Shown here in pieces: positions 41,505-51,376 of a stretch of 64,000 nt of DNA. The position numbers were made by a program, and so were the translations under genes. The stretch's first letter is position 1, and every line of letters starts with the position of its first letter. Origin of the DNA: AV40 sp035568175 (lineage in GTDB: Bacteria; Verrucomicrobiota; Verrucomicrobiia; Chthoniobacterales; UBA10450); assembly GCA_035568175.1 (NCBI GenBank), contig DATMON010000024.1, forward strand, positions 111,510 to 175,509, in the 5' to 3' direction. The notes below the pieces were generated by a model, which did no database searches, had not been told where the DNA came from, and was given only the letters and a program-made list of their open reading frames with translations.

Positions 41505-43595
41505 TCACCGCAGCGTTGTCTCGCGCTTCGGCGAATCGAGATCTCTCACTCGCTGCGTAATTTCCGCCGCGGTGATCTTCGGATCGAGGGTGCGCCGAAT
41601 GTCCACGGCGGCGCGCGTGCCGATAGCTTCACCTTCCGCCGGATGCTCGTAGACCCAACGCATGAGATTGGCGGCGTGCTCCACATTTGGCTCGGCCCAG
41701 CGCGTTCCGCGTTCGTACGGACCGGAATCTTCATTCAGCTCCGTCATCGCATAATCTACTAGCAGGCTGTTGTCGACATTCATGAACTCCAGATTGCCAG
41801 AGTAATTGGTCGCGATCACCGGCTTGCCCAGATACATGGAGTGCGCCAATCCGAGACCGAGACCTTCCGAGCGGTGGAGCGAGACATAACAATCGGCTGA
41901 CGCGAATAGCGCGTTCAGTTCCGCTCCCGAAACATGTGTATCCATGAAGACGATCTTTGCGCCTTCGCTTTGTCGGCCTAACGAGTCTCGTCCAGCGCGA
42001 TCGTACTCTCGGTTAATCGATTTAATCACGAGCAGCGCTGCGTCGTCCGGACGGAAGGCACGGCGAAACGCGGCAATCACCGCGGCCGGATTTTTTCGGT
42101 CAATCGTGCTGCAAAAATCGAACGTAAACAGAAAGATATAGGCGTTGTCGGGCACGCCAAAGCGGCTGCGACTAGACACCGCCTCGGTCTCGTTGAGATA
42201 GAATGGATAAGTGATCTTGCGCACCGGGATTGGCGAAACGGCCGCGATCGCCTTCCGGGTAAAGTGTGTCGATACCCAGATCTCGTCGTAGTAATCGAAT
42301 GCCGAATGCCATCGCATCGGAAAATGTTCCTGTTCCCAATACCAGAGACCGATGTTGTGACGCCCGGCAAAGAACCGCGGTCCCATGTCGCGATAGAATC
42401 GGCGCGAATAGTCGAAGGAAAATGTCATCAGATTGACGCAAAACGGGTTGTTCCGCGCGAACTCGCCTACGCTCGCGTCGGCATTGCTGTGAACCCGGCT
42501 GCGGATGTTAATTAAGACGCAGGGCAGACCTGTCGCTTGCACTACTCGCCACATCGCGCGGGAGGAATCGCCGATTCCGTACACGCTTTGAGCGAATCCG
42601 GCGACATTGATTCCCAGTGAGTGCTTGCCGACCCGACGATGAGGTGGACGACGCAGATGCCGCTCATAGATGCGACGTACTTTCAAAAGAGCTTCGCGAT
42701 AACGATTCTTTAACGCTGCGGCCCGGTATTTCTTCCGCCCGCCCCACTTGTAAACCGCTTGCTCTGCGCAGCCGTCGTTCAAGTTGAGTTTGCGGCTGCG
42801 TCGCACAATTCGGCGAACCGCATCGTACTCAAGGTACTTCGAGATCCACCGCCTTAACTGCACATAATTTTTGTGGAGATAGCGGCTGAGCAACTCGCGA
42901 TTTTCCAGCGCCGGAGCGAGCGCAGAACGGTCTCTTTGCGTTTGCTGCTGCCTATGACTTCGAAAAGCGCAGAGCGGCTCCCGGATATAATCGAAGCAAC
43001 CTTGCTCGAGCAGATGGAACCACATTTCCAGATCGGCCATGACAAAGAAATCTTCGTCAAAGCCACGGGCAGCGAGCGCGCGGCGAAACATCACCGCGCT
43101 CGGCCCGCCAATCAGGTTGCGTTGCTCAAACAGGCAACGGCGGATGACCGTGGTGCCGGCGACCGGACGTTCCTGGTCGAAGCAGGACCAGATGTCGATC
43201 GGCTTCGATCGCTCGTTTACGATTCGACGCGCCGATGCAACCAGACTTACGGCGTGATTAGTGTCCAGCGCTGCCACCATCCGAGCGAGCGCCTCGCCCG
43301 AACAGAGAAAATCATCTGCGTGTAACCATTTTACGTACTCACCGCGCGCCAGAGACAGACAAGCGTTGCGATTTTTCACCATTCCACGATGAACCGGAGC
43401 GATATCAATCTTTATCCGAGCGTCTTTCGCCGCATAGCTCTGCGCGATCTCGACCGAGTTATCGGTCGAACGATCGTCCGCAATAACTAACTCAAAATCC
43501 GGGAACGATTGTTCCAGCACGGACTCGATCGCTTCAGGTAAAAAACGGCCGTAGTTAAACGAATCGATGCAAACGGAAACCTTTGCAGACATCAT
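41505..43595 (-). CDS. GT2::GT4 two-domain glycosyltransferase
   Basis: The 696 aa carry two sugar transferases. Residues 1 to about 230 are a GT2 domain: VSVCIDSFNYGRFLPEAIES, IADDRSTDNS, YVKWLHADDF (DxD-like) and FVMADLEMWFHL. After a basic helical linker rich in Arg, residues from about 330 are a GT-B domain: GINVAGFAQSVYGIGDSSRAM, IGLWYWEQEHFP, YIFLFTFDF and SLHRSEGLGLGLAHSMYLGKPVI (E-x7-type motif). Such fusions usually add two different residues in sequence to a polysaccharide. The 100 bp between its start and the next gene contain one TCGTTAGGC word. Confidence 0.88.
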   Translation of the reverse strand: MMSAKVSVCIDSFNYGRFLPEAIESVLEQSFPDFELVIADDRSTDNSVEIAQSYAAKDARIKIDIAPVHRGMVKNRNACLSLARGEYVKWLHADDFLCSGEALARMVAALDTNHAVSLVASARRIVNERSKPIDIWSCFDQERPVAGTTVIRRCLFEQRNLIGGPSAVMFRRALAARGFDEDFFVMADLEMWFHLLEQGCFDYIREPLCAFRSHRQQQTQRDRSALAPALENRELLSRYLHKNYVQLRRWISKYLEYDAVRRIVRRSRKLNLNDGCAEQAVYKWGGRKKYRAAALKNRYREALLKVRRIYERHLRRPPHRRVGKHSLGINVAGFAQSVYGIGDSSRAMWRVVQATGLPCVLINIRSRVHSNADASVGEFARNNPFCVNLMTFSFDYSRRFYRDMGPRFFAGRHNIGLWYWEQEHFPMRWHSAFDYYDEIWVSTHFTRKAIAAVSPIPVRKITYPFYLNETEAVSSRSRFGVPDNAYIFLFTFDFCSTIDRKNPAAVIAAFRRAFRPDDAALLVIKSINREYDRAGRDSLGRQSEGAKIVFMDTHVSGAELNALFASADCYVSLHRSEGLGLGLAHSMYLGKPVIATNYSGNLEFMNVDNSLLVDYAMTELNEDSGPYERGTRWAEPNVEHAANLMRWVYEHPAEGEAIGTRAAVDIRRTLDPKITAAEITQRVRDLDSPKRETTLR

Positions 43596-43695
43596 GATCT
43601 AAATGTGTCCCGAAGCCGCCTAACGAAACGTGACGGCGCCCGCAGGATGCGTTGCATCTTCCCCCGGCTGAGAAACGCCGCGATTTGGGCGTCCG

Positions 43696-45144
43696 TCACG
43701 GCCAAGACCTCCCGCCGTTTTGCACCGGGCCAATCCGTACCGCAATCAAACCAGGACCGGAGGTTGTCTGGATCGCTTCACCAAAGAAATAATCCGGATG
43801 GTGGCTTTTGATCCATTTCAGTTCCCAAGGCGCGAGAACCAGCCACGCGGGAGTTTTTAATTGCAAAGCTTCCTCGCGCTCAATCCAGCGAATCGGGCGC
43901 GAAACATAGAACAACTGATTTGGGTTCGGCCCGCCAACATTGAAAACCGGCACTGATTGGCCCACGGCTTGAGCGATCGCAAAACCGGCAGTCCGACTTG
44001 CGCCAAAACGCGCGGCGAAAACCGGCATCACAATGCAAACAAGTACAAATTGATACACCATTAGTCCCGCGAGAAGAGAGATCGCGAGTCGCGTGACGAG
44101 GTGCCGAAGCTGCCAAAGATCATCGAATGCCAGCCCCGCCATCATTGCAATAGCGGGCGCCGCCGGCATGGCGTAACGAGTGTTCGCTCCGGGCCAGAAA
44201 AACAGCGCGAGCGTCGCCGCCCCTGCGTACCAAAGAAGCATTTCCCATAAGGCTCGCTTTTCTTCGTCCACACACTGCTTCCGCTTCATCCAAAAAAACG
44301 GTGTCAACAGAATCGCCGGAAGCAAATCAAGCAAGAAAGTTCCGCCAAAGCGTCCGCGGTCCGTAAGATAAATGGCGATGCTCGTGCGCGAAGTGAGGCG
44401 CATATCGTCCAACCAGACAGACAAATCGCCCGGGTGATAGACCGCGTAAACCCACGCGAAAATGGCCGCCGCAGGTATGATTAAGACGAGAACGAGTTGG
44501 ACAAACTCGCCCCATTTCTTGCGCGCCACGAGATGGCCGCCGATGCCGAGCGCAAAATATGCGATAGGCTGCGGGCCCTTTGCCATTGCGGCAGCGGCGA
44601 GAAGCGTACCGCAAGCAAGAGCACGGCCGGCGCCGATTTGGCCTTTTGCACCCCACCAAACGACGAATGCACCAAACACCAGCGCCGTGACGATCGTGTC
44701 GGTTTCGGCAATCGTTATTTTGCGCAAGACCAATGGACAGAAAACGAAACATCCGGCAGCAAATAGCGCCGCCCGTTGGCTGGCGAAGCGGCGCGTGAAC
44801 TGAAGGAGGACGAGCGCAGTGATTAGCACCGCCGCCATCGCTGGGAGTCGTGCGGACCACTCGTTTACCTCCCCGGTCAGATACGCCACACTCGCGATCA
44901 GGCACGGCATAAGAGGGGGCTTTTTCACGCGACGTTTCCCGTAAATGGCGGGCGCGATCAGGTCTCCCCGCACCGAAATGTCCCGAGCGAGCTCAGCGTT
45001 TGTTCCTTCCTCCCAGACGAACGACCGGACCGTAAGATTGGGGAGGACCGCGACCGTAAAGGCAAAGATCAAGGCCACCATTGCCCACTTCTTCCCCAGC
45101 CATGCTGCGAGAGAAGTCGGTGGCGTCAGTGCTGGTGTTGGCAT
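43696..45144 (-). CDS. GT39-family (ArnT/PMT-like) membrane glycosyltransferase
   Basis: The 482-aa protein has about eleven hydrophobic helices. LTVRSFVWEEGTNAELARDI is the first loop with the GT-C acid pair (here E-E), and YGKRRVKKPPLMPCLIASVAYL is the K-P-P-L motif. The short soluble tail ends in LIAVRIGPVQ. It would transfer a sugar from a polyprenyl phosphate on the periplasmic side; the acceptor is unknown. Of two possible start codons I took the downstream ATG because the longer form adds only a polar leader. It lies 39 bp behind the SGNH gene, same strand. Confidence 0.83.
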   Translation of the reverse strand: MPTPALTPPTSLAAWLGKKWAMVALIFAFTVAVLPNLTVRSFVWEEGTNAELARDISVRGDLIAPAIYGKRRVKKPPLMPCLIASVAYLTGEVNEWSARLPAMAAVLITALVLLQFTRRFASQRAALFAAGCFVFCPLVLRKITIAETDTIVTALVFGAFVVWWGAKGQIGAGRALACGTLLAAAAMAKGPQPIAYFALGIGGHLVARKKWGEFVQLVLVLIIPAAAIFAWVYAVYHPGDLSVWLDDMRLTSRTSIAIYLTDRGRFGGTFLLDLLPAILLTPFFWMKRKQCVDEEKRALWEMLLWYAGAATLALFFWPGANTRYAMPAAPAIAMMAGLAFDDLWQLRHLVTRLAISLLAGLMVYQFVLVCIVMPVFAARFGASRTAGFAIAQAVGQSVPVFNVGGPNPNQLFYVSRPIRWIEREEALQLKTPAWLVLAPWELKWIKSHHPDYFFGEAIQTTSGPGLIAVRIGPVQNGGRSWP

Positions 45145-45183
45145 TCCAAATCGAGTCGCTAACAATAAACTGGAGCCCTGCTG

Positions 45184-46260
45184 CTATTCTCTCTTTTTCG
45201 CTTCCAAATTTCGCCATTCCGGCGCGACCACTTCACGCGCGAGCAGCTCGGTGAATTTCAAGCTGCCTTCGGCATTGGCATGATGGTTATCAGAGAAGTG
45301 TGTATCTGGGAGTCGGTCCGAATAGTCAAATAACTGACATCCATAAGAATGGTGCAGTCGCTGCACAAATGCTTCGAATTGGGTTTGCATGTCCGTGCTG
45401 AAAAGGGCGCGGTGAGCCGAGCTCAACGGCGGCTCCACCAGGACGACAGTGCAACCGCGCGCGCGCAGCATTGCGACCGTTGCTTCGAAGGCCGAGGGCG
45501 TCGTACCAGCGAGTTGATAATGCCGAAGATGAATCTCAAAGTGTCGCAAAGCGATTCGTAGCCGCTCCGCCGGTGGGAAAGCGTCTGGTTTGTCGTTCGC
45601 GAGATCGCGCCATCGATCCAAAAGCTGCTGGGTCTCATTAACTGCCGATTTATTTTGCGTAAACATCCCGCTGACGGCTTCATCCGCCCAAGCGAGCAGA
45701 TGACTGCGATGGCGAAAGAACGGAATGAGTCGTGAGGAAAGCAGCCTGGAAAGACCATCGTGGTAACGAAGAATATCGCCCAGATATTTGGGAATATCCG
45801 CCGCGGTCATTATTCGGGTGACGACACCGATAAAATAAAGATTATCTCGCGCGAGGAGATCGGCGTTCGTTTCCAGCACAACCAGACGCGGGGGAGCGCT
45901 TCGGGATGCCAGTAAGTGGCGAGTGAGGAATTCGAGTGTGATCGGATCGCCGCCCGGAATCGCGGAGTTGAAGAAAAGCGGCGAATCATTTCCCACCAGC
46001 TGTTTTGTTGCGGCTGAAAGATCGGCGGTACGGATGAAGGATCCAAAGCGCGAGCTGCCCAAAAGAAGAATATTCGGATGCGGATTTGCCTTTTCCCAGG
46101 AAGAAACCGTCGCCGCTCCTTCGGGAAAACGAATATGCATGGGACAGTGGTCGATCAGCCAGCCACCGGGGATTGGCGAAATTAATAAGAAAAGCGCGCA
46201 CCACAAAAGCGTGCGGCGGGAGCGGCTACTGAAATCGTCGAGATGTGGTGGCATCGACAT
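45184..46260 (-). CDS. SGNH-hydrolase-like partner of the MBOAT acyltransferase
   Basis: The protein has 358 aa, one N-terminal membrane helix (LLWCALFLLISPIPGGWLI) and a periplasmic domain. NILLLGSSRFGSFI carries the nucleophile Ser of block I, and LPDTHFSDNHHANAEGSLKF carries the D-x-x-H pair of block V. This is the AlgJ/PatB/DltD-like layout, in which the protein passes an acyl group delivered by an MBOAT to a glycan. The MBOAT gene lies 1 bp upstream. Transfer of acetyl to a surface polysaccharide is the likely job; the acceptor is unknown. Confidence 0.8.
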   Translation of the reverse strand: MSMPPHLDDFSSRSRRTLLWCALFLLISPIPGGWLIDHCPMHIRFPEGAATVSSWEKANPHPNILLLGSSRFGSFIRTADLSAATKQLVGNDSPLFFNSAIPGGDPITLEFLTRHLLASRSAPPRLVVLETNADLLARDNLYFIGVVTRIMTAADIPKYLGDILRYHDGLSRLLSSRLIPFFRHRSHLLAWADEAVSGMFTQNKSAVNETQQLLDRWRDLANDKPDAFPPAERLRIALRHFEIHLRHYQLAGTTPSAFEATVAMLRARGCTVVLVEPPLSSAHRALFSTDMQTQFEAFVQRLHHSYGCQLFDYSDRLPDTHFSDNHHANAEGSLKFTELLAREVVAPEWRNLEAKKRE

Positions 46261-46261
46261 T

Positions 46262-47665
46262 CTAGAACTGGAAGTAGATAAACGGCCGCGCGTCCTCCGG
46301 AATCAGCAACTGAATCAGAAGAAAAAGGATTGCGAGTCCGACGCCCATCGCGGGTGCGGGCACAAACGATTGCAGGTTGCGACTGATTCTGGTCCGACCG
46401 ATCAGATGTCCGGCGAAAATCAATCCGATGATGATGAGCGTGGTGAGAATCGCGGCGGTGGGCGGGGTTGCACCGGCGAGGGGATGAAACATCCGGCTGA
46501 GCATTAGCCAGGCGCTAGCTAACGACTGGCTGCGAAAGATAACCACGCCGAGGCAAAGCAAAAAGAAAGTCCAGGCGATCCGGACGATGCGGGGCAGGCC
46601 GGCATTGCTCCAGGCAGGAAAAGGAAACGCACGTTCCAAGGAGAGCAAGACTCCATGATACAGGCCAAAGACGATATAGTTCCAACCCGCTCCATGCCAC
46701 AAGCCGAGCACGGCCATGGTCACAATGAGGTTCCGATACGTTTTCCACTTTGCTCCGCGGCTCCCGCCCATCGGAATGTAAAGATAGTCACGCACCCAGC
46801 TCGAAAGCGTGATGTGCCAGCGCCGCCAGAATTCACTGATGCTGGCGGACAGGTATGGTTGGTTAAAGTTCTGCGGCAATTTAAAACCGAGCGTATGCGC
46901 GGTGCCCAGAGCCATGTCCGTGTAGCCCGAGAAATCACAATAGACTTGGACGGCATAGCCAACCGCAGCCAACCAGAGTGTTGCGGAAGAGAATTGCGCC
47001 GGGCCCTGGAAGATCGGATCGACAATAAGCGCGAGCCGATCGGCCAGGACTGTCTTCTTTAACAGGCCACGCAGGAAAAGTTGAACGCCTAGTTGTAACC
47101 GGGCCCAATCGAAGTGCTTTATCGCGCGGACCTGCGGCAGAAATTGAAGAGGTCGGACGATCGGCCCCGAGATGAGATGAGGGAAGAACATAATGTAGAG
47201 CGCGTAGTGAAGTGGATTGCGCTCAGCTGGCAATTTGCGGCGGTAGACATCCACCACATAACTGATCGTTTCGAAAGTGTAGAATGAAATGCCAAGAGGC
47301 AGCACGATCTGGAGCACAGGTGGCGCAACGTGAACCCCGACGATCGCGAGCAAACCCGTTGAAGCGCTGAGCAGGAAATTGGCGTATTTGAAAAGGCCGA
47401 GCAGCGATAAACTAATAGTCAGACTCGCGATCAGAAGCCATTTGCGACGCAGCGGCGTCGCGGCGCGCTCAATGCGCAGCGCAAAGACGTAATCGACACC
47501 GGCAGTGAACGCGATCAGCAGGACAAACCATGCATTCCATACCGCATAAAAAACAATGCTGGCGACAAGCAGCCACGCCATCCGGTATTCGTGTGCGCGA
47601 AGAATCCAGTAGACGCTGAAGGTAACGCTGAAGAAAATAAAAAAGGCGAATGAATGAAATAGCAT
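46262..47665 (-). CDS. MBOAT-family O-acyltransferase (AlgI-like)
   Basis: The protein has 467 aa with ten or more helices. The AlgI block NFNQPYLSASISEFWRRWHITLSSWVRDYLYIPMGG and the catalytic His in LWHGAGWNYIVFGLYHGV are both intact. MBOAT proteins of this type carry acetyl groups across the inner membrane for alginate-, cellulose- or peptidoglycan-like acceptors. Coupled to the SGNH partner with a 1-bp gap. No alginate synthesis genes (alg8/alg44) are nearby, so the acceptor is more likely the glycan made by the surrounding glycosyltransferases. The following 248 bp (47666-47913) show no gene. Confidence 0.92.
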   Translation of the reverse strand: MLFHSFAFFIFFSVTFSVYWILRAHEYRMAWLLVASIVFYAVWNAWFVLLIAFTAGVDYVFALRIERAATPLRRKWLLIASLTISLSLLGLFKYANFLLSASTGLLAIVGVHVAPPVLQIVLPLGISFYTFETISYVVDVYRRKLPAERNPLHYALYIMFFPHLISGPIVRPLQFLPQVRAIKHFDWARLQLGVQLFLRGLLKKTVLADRLALIVDPIFQGPAQFSSATLWLAAVGYAVQVYCDFSGYTDMALGTAHTLGFKLPQNFNQPYLSASISEFWRRWHITLSSWVRDYLYIPMGGSRGAKWKTYRNLIVTMAVLGLWHGAGWNYIVFGLYHGVLLSLERAFPFPAWSNAGLPRIVRIAWTFFLLCLGVVIFRSQSLASAWLMLSRMFHPLAGATPPTAAILTTLIIIGLIFAGHLIGRTRISRNLQSFVPAPAMGVGLAILFLLIQLLIPEDARPFIYFQF

Positions 47666-47913
47666 CAGCGGCGCGGGTTCATCGTTTCCTCGGACGCCGA
47701 TGATTCATAGCGGATTCAGCGAATCAGATGAATCACTTCCAAACGAATAGGCCCTGTATCTTTGGGACCGAGTTCAGATCTGCTCGCAACGAGAGGTTGG
47801 ATCTGAAAACGATTAACCAGCGCCGAAGCAGTCGCTGGTCGTCAATCGATCCGCCAACAGTCGAAGGTGCAGTGCCGATCCGTTTAATCATGATCTCCAG
47901 CGCCGGCAGCACT

Positions 47914-49221
47914 TCAATCCCGCGTCACCTGCAACCGCGGTCCCGCAAGAAGAATTACAAACAGGCTCACGATGCAGAATGTCGTGACGTGATAACTAAC
48001 AAGTAAAAGTGACAGACGTCGACCAATCAAATCCCGTCCCGCCAGAGAACAAAAGAAGACGTAGATCGACAGCAATGCGATGATCCAGCGAGGAAAGCGA
48101 TCGCGCAGCAATAACAACGCGGCGATTAGAAAACAGGCGGGCAAAAGCGCAACACAATGTTGGCCCCAGGTAATGGGCGAGAAGAGCACCATGAGCAAAC
48201 CGACCGCGGCCAATTCCCAGAGCAGCCGGGGTTCATCCCTCGCGCCCACAGCTCCGCGAGACCACCACAAGAAGACGGCAAGAAGGATGACCAAAATCGA
48301 GTCCACGATTCCGCTGGCAACGCCGGGCGAGAGATCAAGAAAATCGAGAGGCGGCGGATCAAGGTTGGGATCGAAATTTCCTGCCGGTTGGCGAACGAGA
48401 TAACGCATCAGAACTGGACGCAGCGACATGTTCTTGTCCCGGAAGTCTTCATTCGCCTCAAACCCCGAGCCTGATACTCCTTCAACGGCGGTGCCCACCC
48501 AGTTTCTCATGTGCATACTCCAGGAAGTTGGTCCCTGCCATATCATCGGCGCTGCTGTGAAAAGTAACGCGGCCCCAGTCGTCCACATCACCATGCGCCA
48601 TTGCCGCTTCCATAAAAAATAGCCAAGAAAAATCGCTGGCGTGCATTTGATCGCAATCGCGACTCCAAGGCTTACTCCGGCAAGCAGGTCGCGGTGTTGC
48701 TTCCACAAGTAGATAGCTAACCAGGTGAGAGCTACCAGCGCGGTATTCAATCCAAGCTCCGCCTGGTCGTGGATAATGAATTGGATAGCAAGGAATACGG
48801 CAATGGCCGTGACCCAGAACGTTTGCTTTTCATTGAGGGAAAACGCGGACCGGATCAGTCGTCGCAGTGTCCACAACAGCGCCAGCAACGCTGCAACTCC
48901 CACGGGATAAAAAGCCGCCTTCGCAATCGGCATTGGCAGAAGCGCGGTCGGCGCAAACGTCATCCCAAAAAACGGCGGATAGGGAAAATCGTGTCCGCCG
49001 GTATAGAGAAATTCCTTCGCTAAAAAACGGCGGCCTGTCTCCCAATGCAATTTGAAGTCATCGTCGTAGGGTTTGGCGATTGCGCGAACGGCGCAACCGA
49101 TCAGCGTGGCGGCTCCGAGCGCGGTGATCAGGCGCCGCCATGCTGGCTCATTTCGGAAAACGCGAGTGAATGCGGAGCTTTCGTTAGCCGGCGAGGAACC
49201 CTGCAAAGCGGGCGTGGACAT
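47914..49221 (-). CDS. GT87-family (DUF2029) membrane mannosyltransferase-like protein
   Basis: The 435 aa have about ten helices. YDDDFKLHWETGRRFLAKE is the first loop with its D-D-D/F-x-x-Y/H-W pattern, and FPYPPFFGMTFAPTALLPM is the P-P motif of GT87. KCTPAIFLGYFLWKRQWR is the conserved mid-protein helix. GT87 proteins use polyprenyl-phosphate mannose in actinobacterial lipoglycans; in other phyla the substrates are unknown. The start codon is divergent from the GT4 gene, with about 170 bp between them. Confidence 0.85.
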   Translation of the reverse strand: MSTPALQGSSPANESSAFTRVFRNEPAWRRLITALGAATLIGCAVRAIAKPYDDDFKLHWETGRRFLAKEFLYTGGHDFPYPPFFGMTFAPTALLPMPIAKAAFYPVGVAALLALLWTLRRLIRSAFSLNEKQTFWVTAIAVFLAIQFIIHDQAELGLNTALVALTWLAIYLWKQHRDLLAGVSLGVAIAIKCTPAIFLGYFLWKRQWRMVMWTTGAALLFTAAPMIWQGPTSWSMHMRNWVGTAVEGVSGSGFEANEDFRDKNMSLRPVLMRYLVRQPAGNFDPNLDPPPLDFLDLSPGVASGIVDSILVILLAVFLWWSRGAVGARDEPRLLWELAAVGLLMVLFSPITWGQHCVALLPACFLIAALLLLRDRFPRWIIALLSIYVFFCSLAGRDLIGRRLSLLLVSYHVTTFCIVSLFVILLAGPRLQVTRD

Positions 49222-49394
49222 CGGCTTCGTTGTTTACCTCAATTAGCCTGTCGGCTAAAGAATCTTCTGTGATCGCGGTCCGGAAACTCAGCTCCGTGAC
49301 GCCGTTCGATCTTGTGCTGGGCGCGATTCCGCTGGCAATCGCGAGGAATGGACACGATACGCCGAGTTTATATCGTAACCGTCCCGAAAAGCAG

Positions 49395-50543
49395 ATGAAG
49401 ATTCTTCAGATGTTTGCTCACTCATACCCATGTGGAGCAAGCCGGCATATGCTGACGTTGGCGGAGGGACTGCGCCAGCGCGGCCATCAGGTCACACTCG
49501 TTTGCCGACCGGGGGGCTGGCTGCCGGCTCAGGCGCGGGCTTCCAACATTCCGGTGATCGAGTTGGAAATGCATGGACTGCGCTGCGGTATGACGTTGAT
49601 GACTTTAGTCCGCGTGATCAAGGACCAGCAAATCGATATTATTCACGGCCATGCTTCACGCGCCGCTTATCAGGCTTTTTTGCTTGGTTTCTGGACACGC
49701 TGCGCGGTTGTCGCTTCGATCCATGCTCTGGTGTATTGCCGTGGCTATCGTCAGATTCTCCCACACGGCAGAAATCGAGTCATCGCAGTATCAAATTTCC
49801 TCCGCGACGCGCTTCTCGGACAAGGCATTCCGCCGAATTATGTGCGGACAGTCTACCACGGCACGGATATCCTGGAGCGGAGACAGACGGACTTGGACAA
49901 ATTAGGACCTTCCGCCACGCCGGCTTCGGAAAAGGTGCGTGTTCGCACGGAGCTCCAAGTACCGGCGGAAGCGCAACTGATTGGGCTAGTCGGACACTTG
50001 GGAGAACTTAAGGGGCAATGGCTTCTGGTTGAAGCTGCGCGTGCTATTATAACAAAGTGTCCGCTGGCTTATTTCGTCTTTGTCGGCCCTGCCAAGGCAG
50101 ACTTCCAGCAACTTCTCATCGAAATGGCTGTCGCCGAGAATGTCGCCGCACGTTTGCGGATCACCGGTTTTCGTGACGATGTCGCGCATTTAATAAGCGC
50201 GATGGACCTCATCGTGGTGCCTTCCCGGATTGAGACATTCAGTTTGGTAGCCATTGAGGCGATGGGCCTCGCTAAACCAGTTGTCGCGACGCGTGTTGGC
50301 GGCCTTCCCGAAGTGGTGAAAGAAGGGGAGACAGGACTGCTGGTTGAGCGTGAAGCAACCGCGCTGGCCGAAGCTATAATTTTCTTGCTGCAAAATCCTG
50401 AGCAGCGCGCGGTCATGGGTGAGGCAGGCCAAGAGCGTGTGCGCAGCTACTTCTCGATCGCCAGGATGGTTAATAGCACCGAGGAAGTGTACGAAGAATT
50501 ATTGCGGGTCGACACAAGGGCCGGGATGGGTCACGAACCATGA
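49395..50543 (+). CDS. GT4-family glycosyltransferase
   Basis: The 382-aa protein has a GT-B fold: MKILQMFAHSYPCGASRHMLTLAEGL, IIHGHASRAAYQAFLLG, VIAVSNFLRD, YVRTVYHGTDILE, LIGLVGHLGELKGQWLLVEAA, RLRITGFRDDV and PSRIETFSLVAIEAMGLAKPVVATRVGGLPEVV with the E-x7-E motif. It is a typical capsule or O-antigen enzyme. I took the ATG at MKILQMF because the upstream frame has no protein-like leader. The stop overlaps the deacetylase start (ATGA). Confidence 0.9.
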   Translation: MKILQMFAHSYPCGASRHMLTLAEGLRQRGHQVTLVCRPGGWLPAQARASNIPVIELEMHGLRCGMTLMTLVRVIKDQQIDIIHGHASRAAYQAFLLGFWTRCAVVASIHALVYCRGYRQILPHGRNRVIAVSNFLRDALLGQGIPPNYVRTVYHGTDILERRQTDLDKLGPSATPASEKVRVRTELQVPAEAQLIGLVGHLGELKGQWLLVEAARAIITKCPLAYFVFVGPAKADFQQLLIEMAVAENVAARLRITGFRDDVAHLISAMDLIVVPSRIETFSLVAIEAMGLAKPVVATRVGGLPEVVKEGETGLLVEREATALAEAIIFLLQNPEQRAVMGEAGQERVRSYFSIARMVNSTEEVYEELLRVDTRAGMGHEP

Positions 50544-51304
50544 CGCAACCCGCTGCCTCGACTCCGGTTTTGACGAGCGCCATTCTTATGTATCACAAAG
50601 TGGGGCACCCCATCTCGCGGCCGGAAGATGCTTTCCTTAATATTTCTGCGAAATCGTTCCGTCGCCAGATGCGCACAATGGCGGCCTTAGGTTACCAAGC
50701 CCTGACTTTTGCTGAAGTCACTGAGGCGATGACACAACGACGTACTCTGCCACGGCGCACGTTCGCCATCACGTTTGATGATGGCTACCGTTGTATCGGC
50801 GAAGTGGCCGCTCCGATTCTGGCTGAATTTGGTTTTCCTGCGACCGTTTTTGTTGTCTCGAGCTGTGTCGGGGCGACCAATAGATGGGACCGCAACTTCG
50901 GTAAGCCGGAATTGCCTTTACTCAATTGGAAGGAGCTGAATGGGCTCGTAGACAGAGGCTGGGAAGTGGGTGGGCATACCCGATCTCACCTGCATTTGGG
51001 TGCACTGGACGACGCCGAGGCATACCGTGAAATCAGCGAGGGCAAACAGGAAGTCGAAGCTCATACACGGCAAACGCTGCGCACTTTCTGCTATCCCTTT
51101 GGCGGCCTGAACGAGCGGACACCAGAGCTGGTACGCGCCGCCGGTTTCTGCGGAGCATGTACAACACGCAGCGGTCTGGCGCGTTCACACCGTAACCCGT
51201 TTCTCCAACCGCGCGTCAAGGTGCATGATGACGGTGTCGGCGAGCTCTTGTTCCGTCTGCTGATTCGACCGTACCTGCCTCAGTCATCGCATGGATCATA
51301 CTGA
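50540..51304 (+). CDS. Polysaccharide deacetylase (NodB/CE4 domain)
   Basis: The 254-aa protein has no signal peptide. Motif 1 FAITFDDGYR holds the catalytic Asp and a metal Asp, motif 2 GGHTRSHLHLG holds the two metal His, and TFCYPFGGLNERTPELVRAAGF is motif 3. It would remove N-acetyl groups from an amino sugar; without a signal it probably acts on a cytoplasmic lipid-linked or nucleotide-linked sugar. It is translationally coupled to the GT4 gene before it, so a product of that enzyme is a likely substrate. Confidence 0.9.
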   Translation: MTQPAASTPVLTSAILMYHKVGHPISRPEDAFLNISAKSFRRQMRTMAALGYQALTFAEVTEAMTQRRTLPRRTFAITFDDGYRCIGEVAAPILAEFGFPATVFVVSSCVGATNRWDRNFGKPELPLLNWKELNGLVDRGWEVGGHTRSHLHLGALDDAEAYREISEGKQEVEAHTRQTLRTFCYPFGGLNERTPELVRAAGFCGACTTRSGLARSHRNPFLQPRVKVHDDGVGELLFRLLIRPYLPQSSHGSY

Positions 51305-51376
51305 CTAGTTAGCTCGGCTGGCACTGTTCACGATCCGTCATCTTCCTGCCGGAATGTTGGCGAACAGCTGACCCGT

